From the NCBI RefSeq assembly GCF_958298935.1, contig NC_084927.1, forward strand, positions 23,076,001 through 23,140,000: DNA of 64,000 nt, read 5' to 3'. Under the pieces are notes generated by a model. It ran no database searches. It worked only from the letters and a program-made list of their open reading frames with translations, and had not been told where the DNA came from. A program made the position numbers and the translations under genes. The DNA is from Phragmites australis (taxonomy: Eukaryota; Streptophyta; Magnoliopsida; Poales; Poaceae). This document shows positions 43,402 through 53,896 of the stretch, in pieces (the stretch's first letter is position 1; every line of letters begins with the position of its first letter).

Positions 43402-44551
43402 TGTTGGGAGAAATAGACCAGCCTGTGGACAATGGCTAAGGATCTCTATCAAAGGTCCCTCCGGAGCCTTCGATCTCCGGACTCTCAGCAGGAGGTGTGG
43501 CCTTTGGAGGCTGTGGACCCCTTCAGGCCCACCCCCTCGGTGCCTATGTGGCCTTCCCAAAGGTCAAAGATGTAACAGGTCTCCGGAGATAAGATTGGGG
43601 AGGAAAGGACAACCCCTGCCACCAACCTAACACGATGTGACAGGCAATTAATGCCGGTGCAAGTGGTGCGTATGCTGACACTCTAGTGCAATGGGGGTCA
43701 TCCTGACACCCCTGGCAGTGCAGCACCAGGCCGCAATTGGCGACCGGGTCACCCCCCAGGGTTGCTTGTACCGCACTAGTTGCTGTTATGGGTCGTTGTT
43801 AAGGAACCCCGACGGCCCCTTGGCTCAGCTGGCCTATGCCTATGGACCTAAGCCCCAGAAGGCCGCTTTCGGACCTCCAGGCTTCGGGGAAGCCTCAGAC
43901 TCCTGGAACCATGCCTCCCGAAGCCTCAGCATCTCAGAGCCATGCCTCCCACAACCCCAGCCTCCGGAGCCTGGGCAGGCTTTCCTAAGGCTACGGGGTG
44001 AGTCATCAGGCCTCAAGAAAGATCTGCCAGAGCGGGAATGCCAGTCATCCTTCCCCTGCAAGGAAGTGATCGGAATTCAATACCAAGGCTAGTGGACACC
44101 TTCTTGACAAAATGACGCAAGTGGAGGACGCCTGACACAAGGGACAGTGCGGCGCCAGGCCGTATTTGGCTACCGGCCCTGCACCGACCCTAGGGTTGGT
44201 TCGGCCCCTATATTTGCTGTGGTAGATATTATCTTCTATGTAGAGTTAAAATTAGTTATCCAAGATAATGCCATGTAATTCGGCCAGGTCCTAGATATTT
44301 GTACATAGTGATAACTTGTATACCAAGCCACATACAACCCTATAAATAGGGGGCCATGGTCATCTGGGGGAGGAGGATAGATACACACAAACACAAAGAC
44401 ACATAGTGACACTCCCCCTAGACCAATATTTTCTACTATCAATATATTTTCGGTGTCCCTTCCTCTCAAAATTCGTCTCCAAGCTTGAGTCTCCTCCTTA
44501 GAAGATACTCTCACCGTACTTGTTAGCGCAAGACAATCTCTTGCGCCAACA
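43402..44551 (+). repeat. right LTR (3' LTR) of the pol-less element
   Basis: It starts TGTTGGGAG, ends GCGCCAACA, and is partner of 35167-36331. TATA box at 44341-44349. Confidence 0.92.
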
Positions 44552-45345
44552 GCCAACATACACAAGTCATCAACATTACGAGGAGATGGCATCTTATCAT
44601 TTTTAGCAAAAAGAACCAAAGATCATATGTATAGCATCTGTTCTTATAAGAAAAAGGCTCTAGCACCATGAGACTAGGCATCACCATAGACAAGGATCAG
44701 AGAACCATTCACCATTCATCATCATAGACAAGGATCAGAGACTATCCTATTTCGGGAACCATTTTTCATCGTCATAGACAAGGATCAGAGACTATGGATC
44801 AGAGAACCATTCACCATTCATCATCATAGATAGTGCATCGCGACCTCCTGCTGGAGGGAGAGGGGATGGAGGGGGAGGAGGTGGACGGGGAGGAGCAGGA
44901 GGATTACCTCAACGACGGTGCTGGTAGCTACTGGTCCTCGATGAGGGCCTCGGGTATGGGGACAGGGACGGAGTTGGGGTGGAGGACCGGGATGACGTCG
45001 GGGAGGAGGACGGTGATGGCATCAGGGAGGAGGACGATAGTGTCGAGGAGGACGAGGATGGCGAGCTCAGCCTGTTTGGTGCGGCCTCATGGTCCTCAGG
45101 GAGGGGGACGGGGACGGCGTCAGGGTGGACAATGAGGACGACATCGGGGAGGACGACGAGGTTAGCGCCGGGGAGGAGGACGGTCACGGTGTCAGGGAGG
45201 AGGATGATGGCGTCGAGGTGGACGGGGACGGCGGACTCAGGCTCGTGGTCCTCTGGCGGTGTGGACGAGGACAAGACGGAGGTGGAGGCGCTTGAGGAAG
45301 GGGAGAAATTTTTCTAAGTCTGGGAGCCAGGGTGGTGCTTCGGTT
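44552..45345. repeat. CACTA-A interior: short tandem motif, then GGA/GAC-rich minisatellite
   Basis: CATAGACAAGGATCAGAGA recurs near 44688, 44726 and 44773. From about 44860 to 45290 the sequence is a degenerate repeat around GGGGAGGAGGACGGTGATGG, open in several frames on both strands. On the minus strand it could be a first exon behind the TATA-like box near 45346, giving a Pro/Val/Asp-rich product. I do not regard it as a proven gene. Confidence 0.5.
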
Positions 45346-45359
45346 ATATAAGGGGGGCT

Positions 45360-45520
45360 TCACTGCCGACTCAAAGTGTGGACCAGCAGTGAATGGGGGC
45401 TTTCACTACCGGCACAATTCGTGCACAGGCATAGAAGCAAGGCTTTACTGCCAGCCCAAATTTGTGCCGGCAGTGAAGGGGTGATTCACTGCCGGCCCTT
45501 TACGTCAGCTGGCAGTGAAA
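45360..45520. repeat. CACTA subterminal repeats (CACTGCCGGC family)
   Basis: Copies of CACTGCCGGC/GCCGGCAGTG lie near 45361, 45408, 45450, 45467, 45488 and 45508 in both orientations. TTATATAA at 45344-45351 is next to them, as in the left CACTA at 146. They may be the right end of CACTA-A or the 3' end of CACTA-B. The terminus is too degenerate to decide. Confidence 0.7.
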
Positions 45521-45564
45521 CCCCCTTCCCCCGCACATCGGTGCAAAGTTTTTTGTGCTGAGCA

Positions 45565-45625
45565 CAAGCGTCAAACCTGCGACCTGGCCGGCCAAAGACC
45601 AAATGAACTAACCGCTATGCTACTC
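45565..45625 (-). repeat. tRNA-like (Pol III A-box/B-box) fragment
   Basis: The minus strand reads TAGCATAGCGGTTAGT, matching an internal A box, then about 30 nt on GGTCGCAGGTTTGACGC, resembling a B box/T arm. No acceptor stem or anticodon arm is convincing, so it is not a tRNA gene. It may be a tRNA-derived segment such as a SINE head, or a CACTA-internal tRNA-like motif. Confidence 0.45.
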
Positions 45626-46200
45626 AAGTATATTTGCTTCAGTTTGTACTATCTATATTTATTAACATGCCGTTGACCTAAAATCCTAATACATATTTAT
45701 TTTAATTTGAACTTGCTATATACCAAAATTAAGTTTTGTATATACCTAAATTTCATGGTTCAATTTTCTAATTCAATAAAAATTTAAAATAAATATGTTC
45801 ATACCTAAATTTCTATATTAGGGCTTTCTAATTAATTAAAATATATAATTGGAGAATCATATATATCTTAATTTCATAGATAAATATTTTAAATCATTAA
45901 AAATTGAAAATAACTATGCTCATAACTATAGCTAATGTAAATCAATAGTAATGACACCTTCATTACTACATAGCAATAGTGCTTGTGCTATTGCTAATTC
46001 ATTAAATATCAAAAATCAATATGCTCAATAATAAAGACATCTTCAACCATAAATGACAAATTGAAGCTCCCATAACATAAGTGAGGTATAATTGCATCTA
46101 AAACAAATTACATCACATGATTAGTTAATACAAATTAAAGCATGTCCTTAGTTAATATAAATTAATAATTAAAACAATTTAACTACTTTGTCTTAACGAT
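45626..46200. other. AT-rich 3' region of CACTA-B
   Basis: No ORF. The short strings ACCTAAATTTC and TTCTAATT recur near 45745, 45805 and 45830. It probably holds the 3' untranslated part of the tnp2 gene ending at 46201. Confidence 0.45.
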
Positions 46201-47340
46201 TCACACTTCATTATTATCACAACGTACGTAAGGAGGTTCGTCGGTGTCTTCCATGGGACCTAGGTCGTTGTCCTCTCCGAAAGGATGTAGCGCGTCGAAT
46301 TGATTGTAGTCTTCCTCGTCAACGACATTCTCCACTCCGACAATCCTTCTTTTTCATTGAAGAACCACGTGGTGCTCCTCCTTGTTAGCCGGGTCCGGGT
46401 TCTTTACATAGAAGACTTGCATAACATCATTCATAAGTACAAATAGTTCTTCTCTATATCCAACAAGTTTTTGGTGCACTATAGTCATACCGTACTTGTC
46501 CATCTTCACGCCCCTTGGGAGTCTGACACATTGGCACCGGAAAAGAAAAACCTTTAAATCTCCATAGTCGAGCTCCCAGATGTCCTCTATGAATTCGTAG
46601 TAGGTCTCCCTATTTCCATTGCAGTCGTAGGCATCTATACGGACACCTCTATGTTGGTTGGCACTCTTGTTATGTTGAGCTCTCGTATAAAATGTATAGC
46701 CATTTATGTCATATCCTTGGAATGTGAGCATTGTAGTTGACGGTCCGCGAGCCAACACATTCAATTGAGCACACTCTATCTACTTATCCATCACCTATCT
46801 ACGTAACCAGGCACCAAAGTGATCTATGTGCTCTCGTGCGATCCAAATATCGGACTTCCCTGGGTTTTTGGTGCGTATCATCTTCTAGTGTTCTTCGACA
46901 TACGGGTTCACTACAACTGATTGTTGCAGAACTGCGAAATGTGCTTGTGTGAATGAAACGGGGTCGTTAGTGCAGCATGAGTTTGCACCTATCATCCCTT
47001 TCCCCTGTAGACTCCCCTCATGGCGAGATATAGGCACACCAATCGATTTGAGATTCATGTAGTTGACGCAGAAATCAATGACCTCCTCGGTGCCCCAGCC
47101 CTCAGCCATGCAGCCTTCCAACTGATTTTGGTTACCAACATATTTCTTCAGAACTCCCATGAACCTCTCGAAAGGGTACATCTGATGTAGAAACATGGCG
47201 CCAAGAATCCATATCTCTTTCACAATGTGAACAATGAGATGCACCATGATATCAAAAAATGATGGAGGGAACAACACCTCAAGCTGGGATAAAGTCTCAA
47301 CCACGTCTTCCTGCAACTTATAAAGCTTTGTCGGATCGAT
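46201..47340 (-). pseudogene. CACTA transposase C-terminal domains (DUF4218/DUF4216-like), CACTA-B
   Basis: Minus strand. The segment 46885-47316 carries LEVLFPPSFFDIMVHLIVHIV, MYPFERFMGVLKKYV and EGCMAEGWGTEEVIDFC, the DUF4218-type block that follows tnp2 in many CACTA proteins. The segment 46354-46764 carries GYDINGYTFYTRAQHN, YYEFIEDIWELDYGD and FRCQCVRLPRGVK, the DUF4216-type block. An in-frame TGA (46354-46356) precedes an acidic tail that ends at TGA 46201-46203. This is the best-preserved tnp2 C-terminus in the window. Confidence 0.85.
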
Positions 47341-49141
47341 GGCCTTCTATGATATCGCGTTGAAGAATGAACACAGCTTTATAATTGGATTTCGGACCTT
47401 CGGCGGCAGAATACCTCTAATTGCAATTGGAAGCATTTGTGTCATCATCACACGACAATCATGAGACTTCATGCCAGTTAATTTCAAACTTTCATGTTTA
47501 CTAGTCTCTTTATGTTGGCGGAGTAACCGGATGGAACTTTGATTCCATGCAAGCACTTGCACATTGCAATTTTCTCCGCCTTGCTCAGACTGTAGCTAGC
47601 GGGACCAACATATTTGTCGCCTTTTTCCATATCTTCGGGATGTAGATCCTGTCTGAGTTTCAAACATTTTAGGTCCTTCCGTGCTTGGAGTGTATCCTTT
47701 GTTTTGCTAGGTATGTCTAGTAACGTACCAATCAAGCTATCGCACACGTTCTTCTTAATGTGCATGACATCGATTGCGTGTCGATCCACCAAATTCGGCC
47801 AATAAGCTAAGTCATAAAAAAACAGATTTCTTTCTGAACATAGGACCTCTAAGATTAGATTTCGGAACCGATGTACTCCCGCATCCCTTCCCAGGGATAA
47901 CCCTAAGCCCCTTTACCATCTCATATACCTGTCTCCCAGAGTGATGCTTAGGAGGTGATCGAGTCTAAACTTTCCCATCAAAAGCTCTCCTGTTGGTGCG
48001 GTACGGGTGAACCTTGTGAATAAATTTATGATGACCTAGGTACACTATTTTTTGGCTGTTCTTCAGCCACAAGCTCTCTGTTTCATCTAAGCAATGCATG
48101 CATGCACAATAGCCTTTGACAGTCCGTCCGATAGGTTGCTAAGGGTTGTCCAATCTTGGATTGTTACGAACAGCATTGCACGTAGGGTCAAGTTCTCTCA
48201 TTTGTACACATCCCAAACCTGCACACCATCGTTCCACAGTATTACAAGATTTTCCATTAATGGTTTCAGGTAGACATCGATATTGTTGCCAGGTTGCATC
48301 GGCCTTGGTATCAGCACCAGCATTATAATGTACCTCCACTTCATACACAACCAAGGAGGGAGGTTGTAGATACATAGAGCTATAGGCCAAGTGCTCATAT
48401 TGCCGAATGGATTCATCCCATCCGTACTCAACCCAAATCTTATATTCCTCACAACTTCTGCAAATGGCTCCTTGTATTTCCTATCAATATTTCTCCACTG
48501 TGTAGAATCAGCAGGGTGTCTTAGCATTCCATCATCCTTGTGCTCCTTGGTGTGCCATCGCATCAGTTTGGCATATCTTTTGTTCACGAATAAACGTTCC
48601 AAATGGGGGACTATAGGAAAATACCACATCTCCTTGACGTGAGGCCTTTTCTTCTTTCTTTCACCATCGATATCATCACCGTCACGCATGTACCATGCTG
48701 CACCATAGATGAGACACGCTTCCAAGTCCGCATACTCTTCGCGATACAACATGCAATCGTTTGGACATGCATGTATTTTCTGCACTTCCAACCCCAATGG
48801 GCACACAACCTACTTGGCCTGGTACGTGTTTTCTGGCAGCACATTTCCCTTTGGAAGCAATTTCTTTAAGAACAGTAACAACTCTATGAAGCTTGTATCA
48901 GACCACCCATTGCTTGCCATCAATTGTAGTAGTGAAAGCACGGTACACAACTTTGTGTGCTCCTTCTCATAGCTTAGGAACAATGGTGTTTTAGAGTCCT
49001 CTACCATACGCTGGAACTTTTGAAACTCTGTTTCATTGGTAAAGTTCCCCTCCCCATCGCGCAACATCTACTCCAGATCATCAACATCGGTATCGGCCAA
49101 TATCTCCTCTAGATCATCATCGACCAACGTATCTACGGTAG
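47341..49141 (-). pseudogene. CACTA transposase (tnp2, Transposase_21) N-terminal and central part, CACTA-B
   Basis: Motifs in order on the minus strand: EEILADTDVDDLE near 49090, LCTVLSLLQLMASNGWSDTSF near 48900-48960, YQAK and VCPLGLEVQKIHACPNDCML near 48745-48815. Then IRFGLSTDGMNPFGNMSTWP near 48395-48450, ALCIYNLPPWLCMKWRYI near 48330-48385, PGNNIDVYLKPLMENL near 48245-48290, DVMHIKKNVCDSLIGTLLDIP near 47710-47770, and ESLKLTGMKSHDCRVMMTQMLP near 47430-47490. Several frameshifts and a damaged stretch near 47830-48190. The N-terminus is cut at about 49141 by an LTR. It is the same family as CACTA-C and CACTA-D but not the same copy. Confidence 0.85.
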
Positions 49142-49850
49142 TGATGGGGATGGGGTTCCCGATCTTCCGAAAGGTAATGAGATAAGTCAATTTGGTGGAG
49201 TTTCGACATTGATTATCCAAAGGCTCCGATCAGAACAGATCGAAAACCCTCGCAACTACTACACTACTACTCTGTGGTTACCAACCATGCCAAGACGTGG
49301 TTGACCTCACCAAGAAGGCTTTTCATGCAAGCGAATCGAGAACACAAGCAAGAACAGGTAGATGCAATTTGAATATTGCTAATTACTAATGAAGTACTCG
49401 AGTTGGGGCTTTACAAACTGATATACTACGAAACTGTCTAAAACAGAATAATCTAAACAAAACTCAAGCCTAAACTATGATGGCTACTATGTATATATAG
49501 AGGGGACGTGGGGAGGTCGACCTAGGGTTGTGCCGCCGTGCAGAGAGGTGTACACAACTTGGACTCTGACCTCGACACAATTACAAGACCCGACAGAGCC
49601 CAAAATAGTGATGCAGCACATTATTTCATCAACCCTGACTAAACTATAAGGAAATTTTAGTCAAGGCTAGATCTATTGGAAAGGGCTCGTCATAAGCTTT
49701 CCAGCAAGTCCAAGATCGCCTCAATTGGACTTCGTATGAGAGAGTTATGCCCATTTTACTAATATGCTGCCCTGGGACTCCGAGTAGACTTTGGAGTTCG
49801 ACTAGGACTCGACTTTCACTCCGAGTAGACTTGGCCTTCGAGTGATGACA
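49142..49850 (-). repeat. LTR of a Ty3/gypsy-like relic (element F), inserted in tnp2
   Basis: Homology to tnp2 ends at about 49141 and a non-coding sequence begins TGATGGGGATGG. It contains TATATATAG near 49492 and a conserved TCAATTGGACTTCGTATGAG string near 49720. The right border is approximate (about 49790-49860). The partner LTR would be outside the window. The minus orientation is inferred from the gag-like piece at 51498-51863. Confidence 0.55.
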
Positions 49851-50965
49851 TTTAGGTGAGCTTGTGATGCCTCTCCCATGTTCCTAAGCAACAAAACAAC
49901 ACAAAAACATAGTAGTATTCTATTCTTTACAAAGAAAGTACGAATAATGAGAAACGAATTCACCTTGGGTGTATCCGAGGGAGCCATGCCCTTATCATCC
50001 TCCCCTTCTTTACAACAAACCGTTCTCGGTTTGCATATAGCATTGTCTTGCCCATAAACTTCTACACAAAGCAAAATGCGCAAGGAATTCTCGTTATGCA
50101 ATATCATAAGTTCTTTATCAAACAATTGTAATTCTCTTTGAAGCGAATGTACCTGATCATCATTGGCCATAGTAGACAACATTGATACAATGTATGCATG
50201 TGTCACTTCTTGCTCCCCTTCTTTAAAAGAAATGATATTGCATCACAACCTGATATCAATTTGTATCTTCTGTACAAAGAAAGTTGAAGTGATGGTTTTT
50301 GTGTATGGCAAGTTTTGGTCCAGGCTAGATCTATTGGAAAGAGCTCATCATAAGCTTTCTAGCAAGTCCAAGATCGCCTCAATTGGACTTCGTATGAGAG
50401 AGTTATGCCCGTTTTACTGACAGGCTGCCCTGGGACTCCGAGTAGACTTTGGAGTTTGAGTAGGACTCGACTTTGAGTCTGAGTAGACTTGGCCTTGCAG
50501 TGATGACATTCAGGTGAGCTTGTCATGCCTCTCCCATGTTCCTAAGCAACAAAACAATGCAAAAATATAGTAGTATTCTATTCTTTATGAAGAAAGTACG
50601 AACAATAACGAATTCACCTTGGGTGTATCCGAGGGTGCCATGCCCTTATCATCCTCCCCTTCTTTACACCAAACTATCCTCAGTTTGTGTATAGCATTGT
50701 CTTGCCCATAAACTTCTACACAAAGCAAAATGCGCAAGGAATTCTCGTTATGTAATATCATAAGTTCTTTATCAAACAATTGTAATTCTCTTTGAAATGA
50801 ATGTACCTGATCATCATTGGCCATAGTAGATAACATTGGTATAATGTATGCATGTGTCACTTCTTGGTCCCCTTCTTTAAAAGAAGTGATATTGCATCGT
50901 AACCTGATATCAATTTGTATCTTCTGTACAAAGAAAGTTGAAGAGATGGTTGTTGTTTATGGTAG
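49655..50965. repeat. tandem duplication of about 655 bp across the LTR/internal junction of element F
   Basis: The two units (about 49655-50305 and 50306-50965) align nearly base for base. Examples are GGCTAGATCTATTGGAAAG at 49666 and 50323, and ATCATCCTCCCCTTCTTTAC near 49997 and 50650. Each unit holds the last part of the LTR plus about 450 bp of interior. The interior encodes on the minus strand a fragment beginning MLSTMANDDQVHS. Confidence 0.85.
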
Positions 50966-51497
50966 TAGCCAACAACGCTCCCATTCTTGCGAATTATTTG
51001 ATGAGTTGCAAATAGAACTAGAAAAACTTGACATGATATTAATATTGGTACTCGAGTCCTCTAAATGATCACTTTGGGGCACAATAATAGAAGATTTCAA
51101 TTTTGAACAAATATAAACTCGATGCACCATATACTATAATTTATCATTGTATTTTCCAATAACATGAAAAGTATTTTGTAACAAGCATGGCAAATCAGAA
51201 TTAAGTTTTAATTTATCCTCTAAACTATCCAGATCACAAAGAACATCAAATTCAATATAACCTAAAGTATTTAGAGAAGATAGCAATTTCAGCTCTTCTT
51301 GCTCACTGGCAATGCATTGAACATGTTTAATTTCAAACAAGTATTCATTTGTAAAACAGAATTAACACGTTCATTCACAAGCTGTGGTTGTTGTATAAGT
51401 GAAGCATTACCACACAACTCTTTGTTGTCTCAAGGAACAGCAAGCAAATCATCTTTTGACAAAGATAAATCAAGAATTGGTTCCACTAACATTTGCT
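50966..51497 (-). pseudogene. internal region of element F (unrecognised)
   Basis: Minus-strand fragments such as EEELKLLSSLNTLGYIEFDV (EQEELKLL near 51290) and LLQNTFHVIGKYNDKL (51140-51190) look like decayed protein. They continue towards the tandem unit. No domain was recognised. The order suggests a non-autonomous retrotransposon whose gag is followed by this unassigned region instead of pol. Confidence 0.4.
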
Positions 51498-51863
51498 CTA
51501 CATTAGAATCATTGGTGGACAATATCTGCATATCAAAACAATTCTCACCATAAGTGATTGTAGCAACTTTTTCATTACTTTGTTCTCTTCCTCGGGTGAT
51601 ATAGGTACTTTAGCATTTGTACCTTTTTGTAACATGCATGGTGCAGCAGATGTCTCCTCATTCTCCTTATTTTTCTTCTCATTTTTCTTTTCTTGTTTGT
51701 TCGTATTTTCCTGCAAAATGTTAGGCACAGGTAGAGGTGCAACAAGGGGTTGCTCCTCCGAAAGATGCACTCCTTCTTTACAAATAGATGCATGAGATTG
51801 AGTAATAAATCTTTCTCTCATAAGAATTTTCATTTCTTTCCAAGTTCGAGGGAACTCAATAGA
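51498..51863 (-). pseudogene. gag C-terminal fragment of element F
   Basis: Right after the Tat-3 LTR border the minus strand reads FPRTWKEMKILMRERF, a motif from retrotransposon gag proteins. A charged linker (KQEKKNEKKNKENEET near 51655-51705) and more unrecognised residues follow, down to 51498. The N-terminal gag part should lie beyond Tat-3, outside the window. Confidence 0.6.
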
Positions 51864-52325
51864 TGTTGTCGGAGGGTTAACTCCTGTCGCAGGGATCCTG
51901 AGGGACCCCTTTTTAGAGATTCGGCCGGGGGGATGATCCTGAATATGTTTGCCGGAGAAATAAATGGGTATAAATGCGATGGCCGGCGGGGTGGAATGAT
52001 CTAGTGCGGAGCGAAGTAAATGCACTGGGGTTTAGACAGGTTCGGCCGCACAGAGGCAAAACACCCTACTCCTGTATGGATACTATGAATGCCCTGAGGA
52101 TGTCCCTCAAGGATGTTGCTGGTTACAAGAATGTTTGTCTATCCTAGAGCCTGGGGCTCCTTGTTCTTCGGTCTGTGCGTATCTGTCTGCTTTGGGTGCT
52201 CTTGGGCTTCTCTTCCCTTCTCTTCTCTACTTACTTCCTCTGGGATTGTCTAACTTGTCGAGCCTGTTCCGATATTTTCCCGCTTGTTCTGATATTCAGC
52301 CTCTCTTTGTCCGTGCTGTCGGCTG

Positions 52326-52334
52326 CTTTAAATA
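52326..52334 (-). promoter_or_regulatory. LTR TATA box of Tat-3
   Basis: The minus strand reads TATTTAAAG, about 1 kb from the U3 end of the LTR. Confidence 0.55.
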
Positions 52335-52809
52335 CCCGCCAGCAGTAGCGTGCCCCGAATGGGAGAGCACGAGCTCCAAGGCACCATAAATGGAAAGGGC
52401 GTCATCATAGCCTCTGTGCGAAGTGATTGGGGTTGAAAATGCGCCCCGCGCCCGGTCATCCGTCACCATAAATGCGCTGGCAACGGGCGCCATGGAGAGG
52501 GCCCACCGGGCAGCCGCAGAGCAGCCCGGCGTGCCCGCCCTGTCTTGTTCTTCTGCCACAGCAGCGCGGCAAACGGAACGCCTCGGCCTTCACGACGTTA
52601 TCCCGAGACGGGTCGGATGGCACGGGATGGGACCCGTGTATTTAATGACCCCACGCCCTTCTGCCAGAATGTGGCAGGAACTGACACCGAGTGTGGCGGG
52701 AGCAGTTGGAGGTGACAGGCCACGCGCGCTCTTAAATGTGGCCTCGGGCCTTTGACTAGCTGACACCTCATCAGTGGGCCCCTATGGGGGCTACTTGTCA
52801 GGGGGCTTC

Positions 52810-53260
52810 CTAGGTCGTCGGGGAACCGAGTGCTCGGGGGTCACTGTTCACCTCCCCGAGCACTCTCTCCGGAGAATGCCCTTCCTTGGTTCTCAGGGAA
52901 CCGAGTGCTCGGGGGCTACTGTTCACCTCCCCGAGCACTCTCTCCCGGGCACACTTGTACAGATCCTCGGGGGACCGAGTGCTCGGGGGCCGCTGCACGC
53001 AGCCCCGAGCATTCTCTCCCGGAACTTCCTTCAGTGGGTTCTCGGGGTACTTGGGTGCCCACGGGGCCACCGCTCGCGGCCCCGTGCACACTTCTCCCGG
53101 TACTTAGCTTTCCTGGTCTTCGGGGGACTCGGGTGCTTGGGGGTAACCGTAGACCTCCCTGAGCACTTTCTTCTCGGCACTTAGACTTCCAGATCATCGG
53201 GGAACTTGGGTACTCAGGGACCACTGACTGTGGCCCCGAGCGCCCTCTTCCGGAACTTAA
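52810..53260. repeat. U3 tandem array with internal dyads (about 75-bp unit, six copies)
   Basis: Units start with GGGAACCGAGTGCTCGGGGG-like strings near 52821, 52896, 52969, 53043, 53118 and 53200. Inside each, CCGAGTGCTCGGGG is followed about 12 nt later by CCCCGAGCACTC, so every unit can fold as a hairpin. It lies in U3 and could be an enhancer array. Confidence 0.8.
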
Positions 53261-53365
53261 TCTTTTTTACCTTGCGGAGGCGACTCCGCGGGATGGCGCT
53301 ACTTGGCAGATTGCTGGCCTAGCCTCGGGATTCAGGGACCCCCGGTTCCTTATTCACCGACAGCA

Positions 53366-53896
53366 GCCCCCGAGCCCATTGGCAGGCGATGGCCCAGAGA
53401 CTACGGATGGGCCCTTCGTCGTCAACGAGGCCGAAACCAGCATCGACACCACGTGGCGCGCTCTTAGACATTGGCCCTTCTGGTCCGGGCTTCTGGTACG
53501 GCCCAACGGGGAGTCGAACGGACGCGCTTCCAGACAACTCCTGAGGCGCGCGATAATGGGACAGGCGTCGCGTGATAAAGAGGTAGGCGACGCGCGTGGC
53601 AACCGCGCAAATCGAGGAAAATACGCCTGGTAACTGCTGACAACCGCACGGCCCGAGGGAGATTTGCCTGACGGGTGCGCTGGCTGAGGAAACCGTCCCA
53701 CCGAGCGCGCCGCGGCAGGCGACGTTTGAACTTCCCTGGAGTATTAAAGGAGGAGGGGAGTGAACCACCCCCCTCTTTACGCCATCTTTGCGAACAAGCC
53801 TTCGTCTTCCTTGCGCTCCTGAGCCCTAAACCTCCCTTAGGCGATTAGAGCACCTCTCTTCCCCCACCATCCCAGATCATCCCCCACCCTGACAAT
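53366..53896 (+). promoter_or_regulatory. polypurine tract (minus) and promoter region of the Tat-3 antisense gene
   Basis: Next to the LTR the minus strand reads GGGCTCGGGGGC, the polypurine tract. A plus-strand TATTAAAG at 53742-53749 lies about 150 bp before the ATG at 53897, so transcription would begin near 53775. No ORF here is supported as a gene. Confidence 0.5.

Larger units (their letters stand above)
35167..44551 (+). mobile_element. non-autonomous Tat-like LTR retrotransposon without pol, plus strand
   Basis: LTRs of about 1.15 kb (TGTTGG to CCAACA), a primer site directly after the left LTR, a polypurine tract before the right LTR and near-matching flanks (GCAAA at 35162-35166, GCCAA at 44552-44556) define it. 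The 7.1-kb interior has no RT, integrase or protease. It consists of five blocks of tandem repeats, an unrecognised leader and an antisense reading frame near the 3' LTR. The primer site type and the antisense frame suggest a Tat-lineage derivative mobilised in trans. Confidence 0.8.
28735..45560 (-). mobile_element. CACTA-A: Ulp1/Transposase_24 element on the minus strand, interrupted by an LTR element
   Basis: It joins three minus-strand gene regions (33138-33362, 30920-32803, 29232-30585) and is bounded by CACTGCCGG-type subterminal arrays at 28810-28985 and 45360-45520. A pol-less LTR element is nested at 35167-44551. The right limit is uncertain: a mutated CACTA-like end (CAGCACAAAAAAC on the minus strand near 45560) is possible, but the right array could belong to CACTA-B instead. 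Confidence 0.5.
51864..53365 (-). repeat. 3' LTR of Tat-3
   Basis: The ends are inverted TGTCGG (51867) and CCGACA (53357-53362), possibly extended by three bases on each side (TGT/GCA). The right side is U3 and carries a tandem array (52810-53260). A minus-strand TATA box is at 52326-52334. The partner LTR is outside the window. Confidence 0.8.

Noticed and set aside
44833..45317. Overlapping plus-strand frames with acidic or Gly/Arg-rich products, and a minus-strand frame of 121 codons
   Set aside because: They come from a GGA/GAC minisatellite; all frames are open because the repeat lacks stops. No domain or conserved start.
45565..45625. A functional tRNA gene
   Set aside because: Only A- and B-box-like strings are present; no acceptor stem, anticodon loop or full cloverleaf can be drawn.
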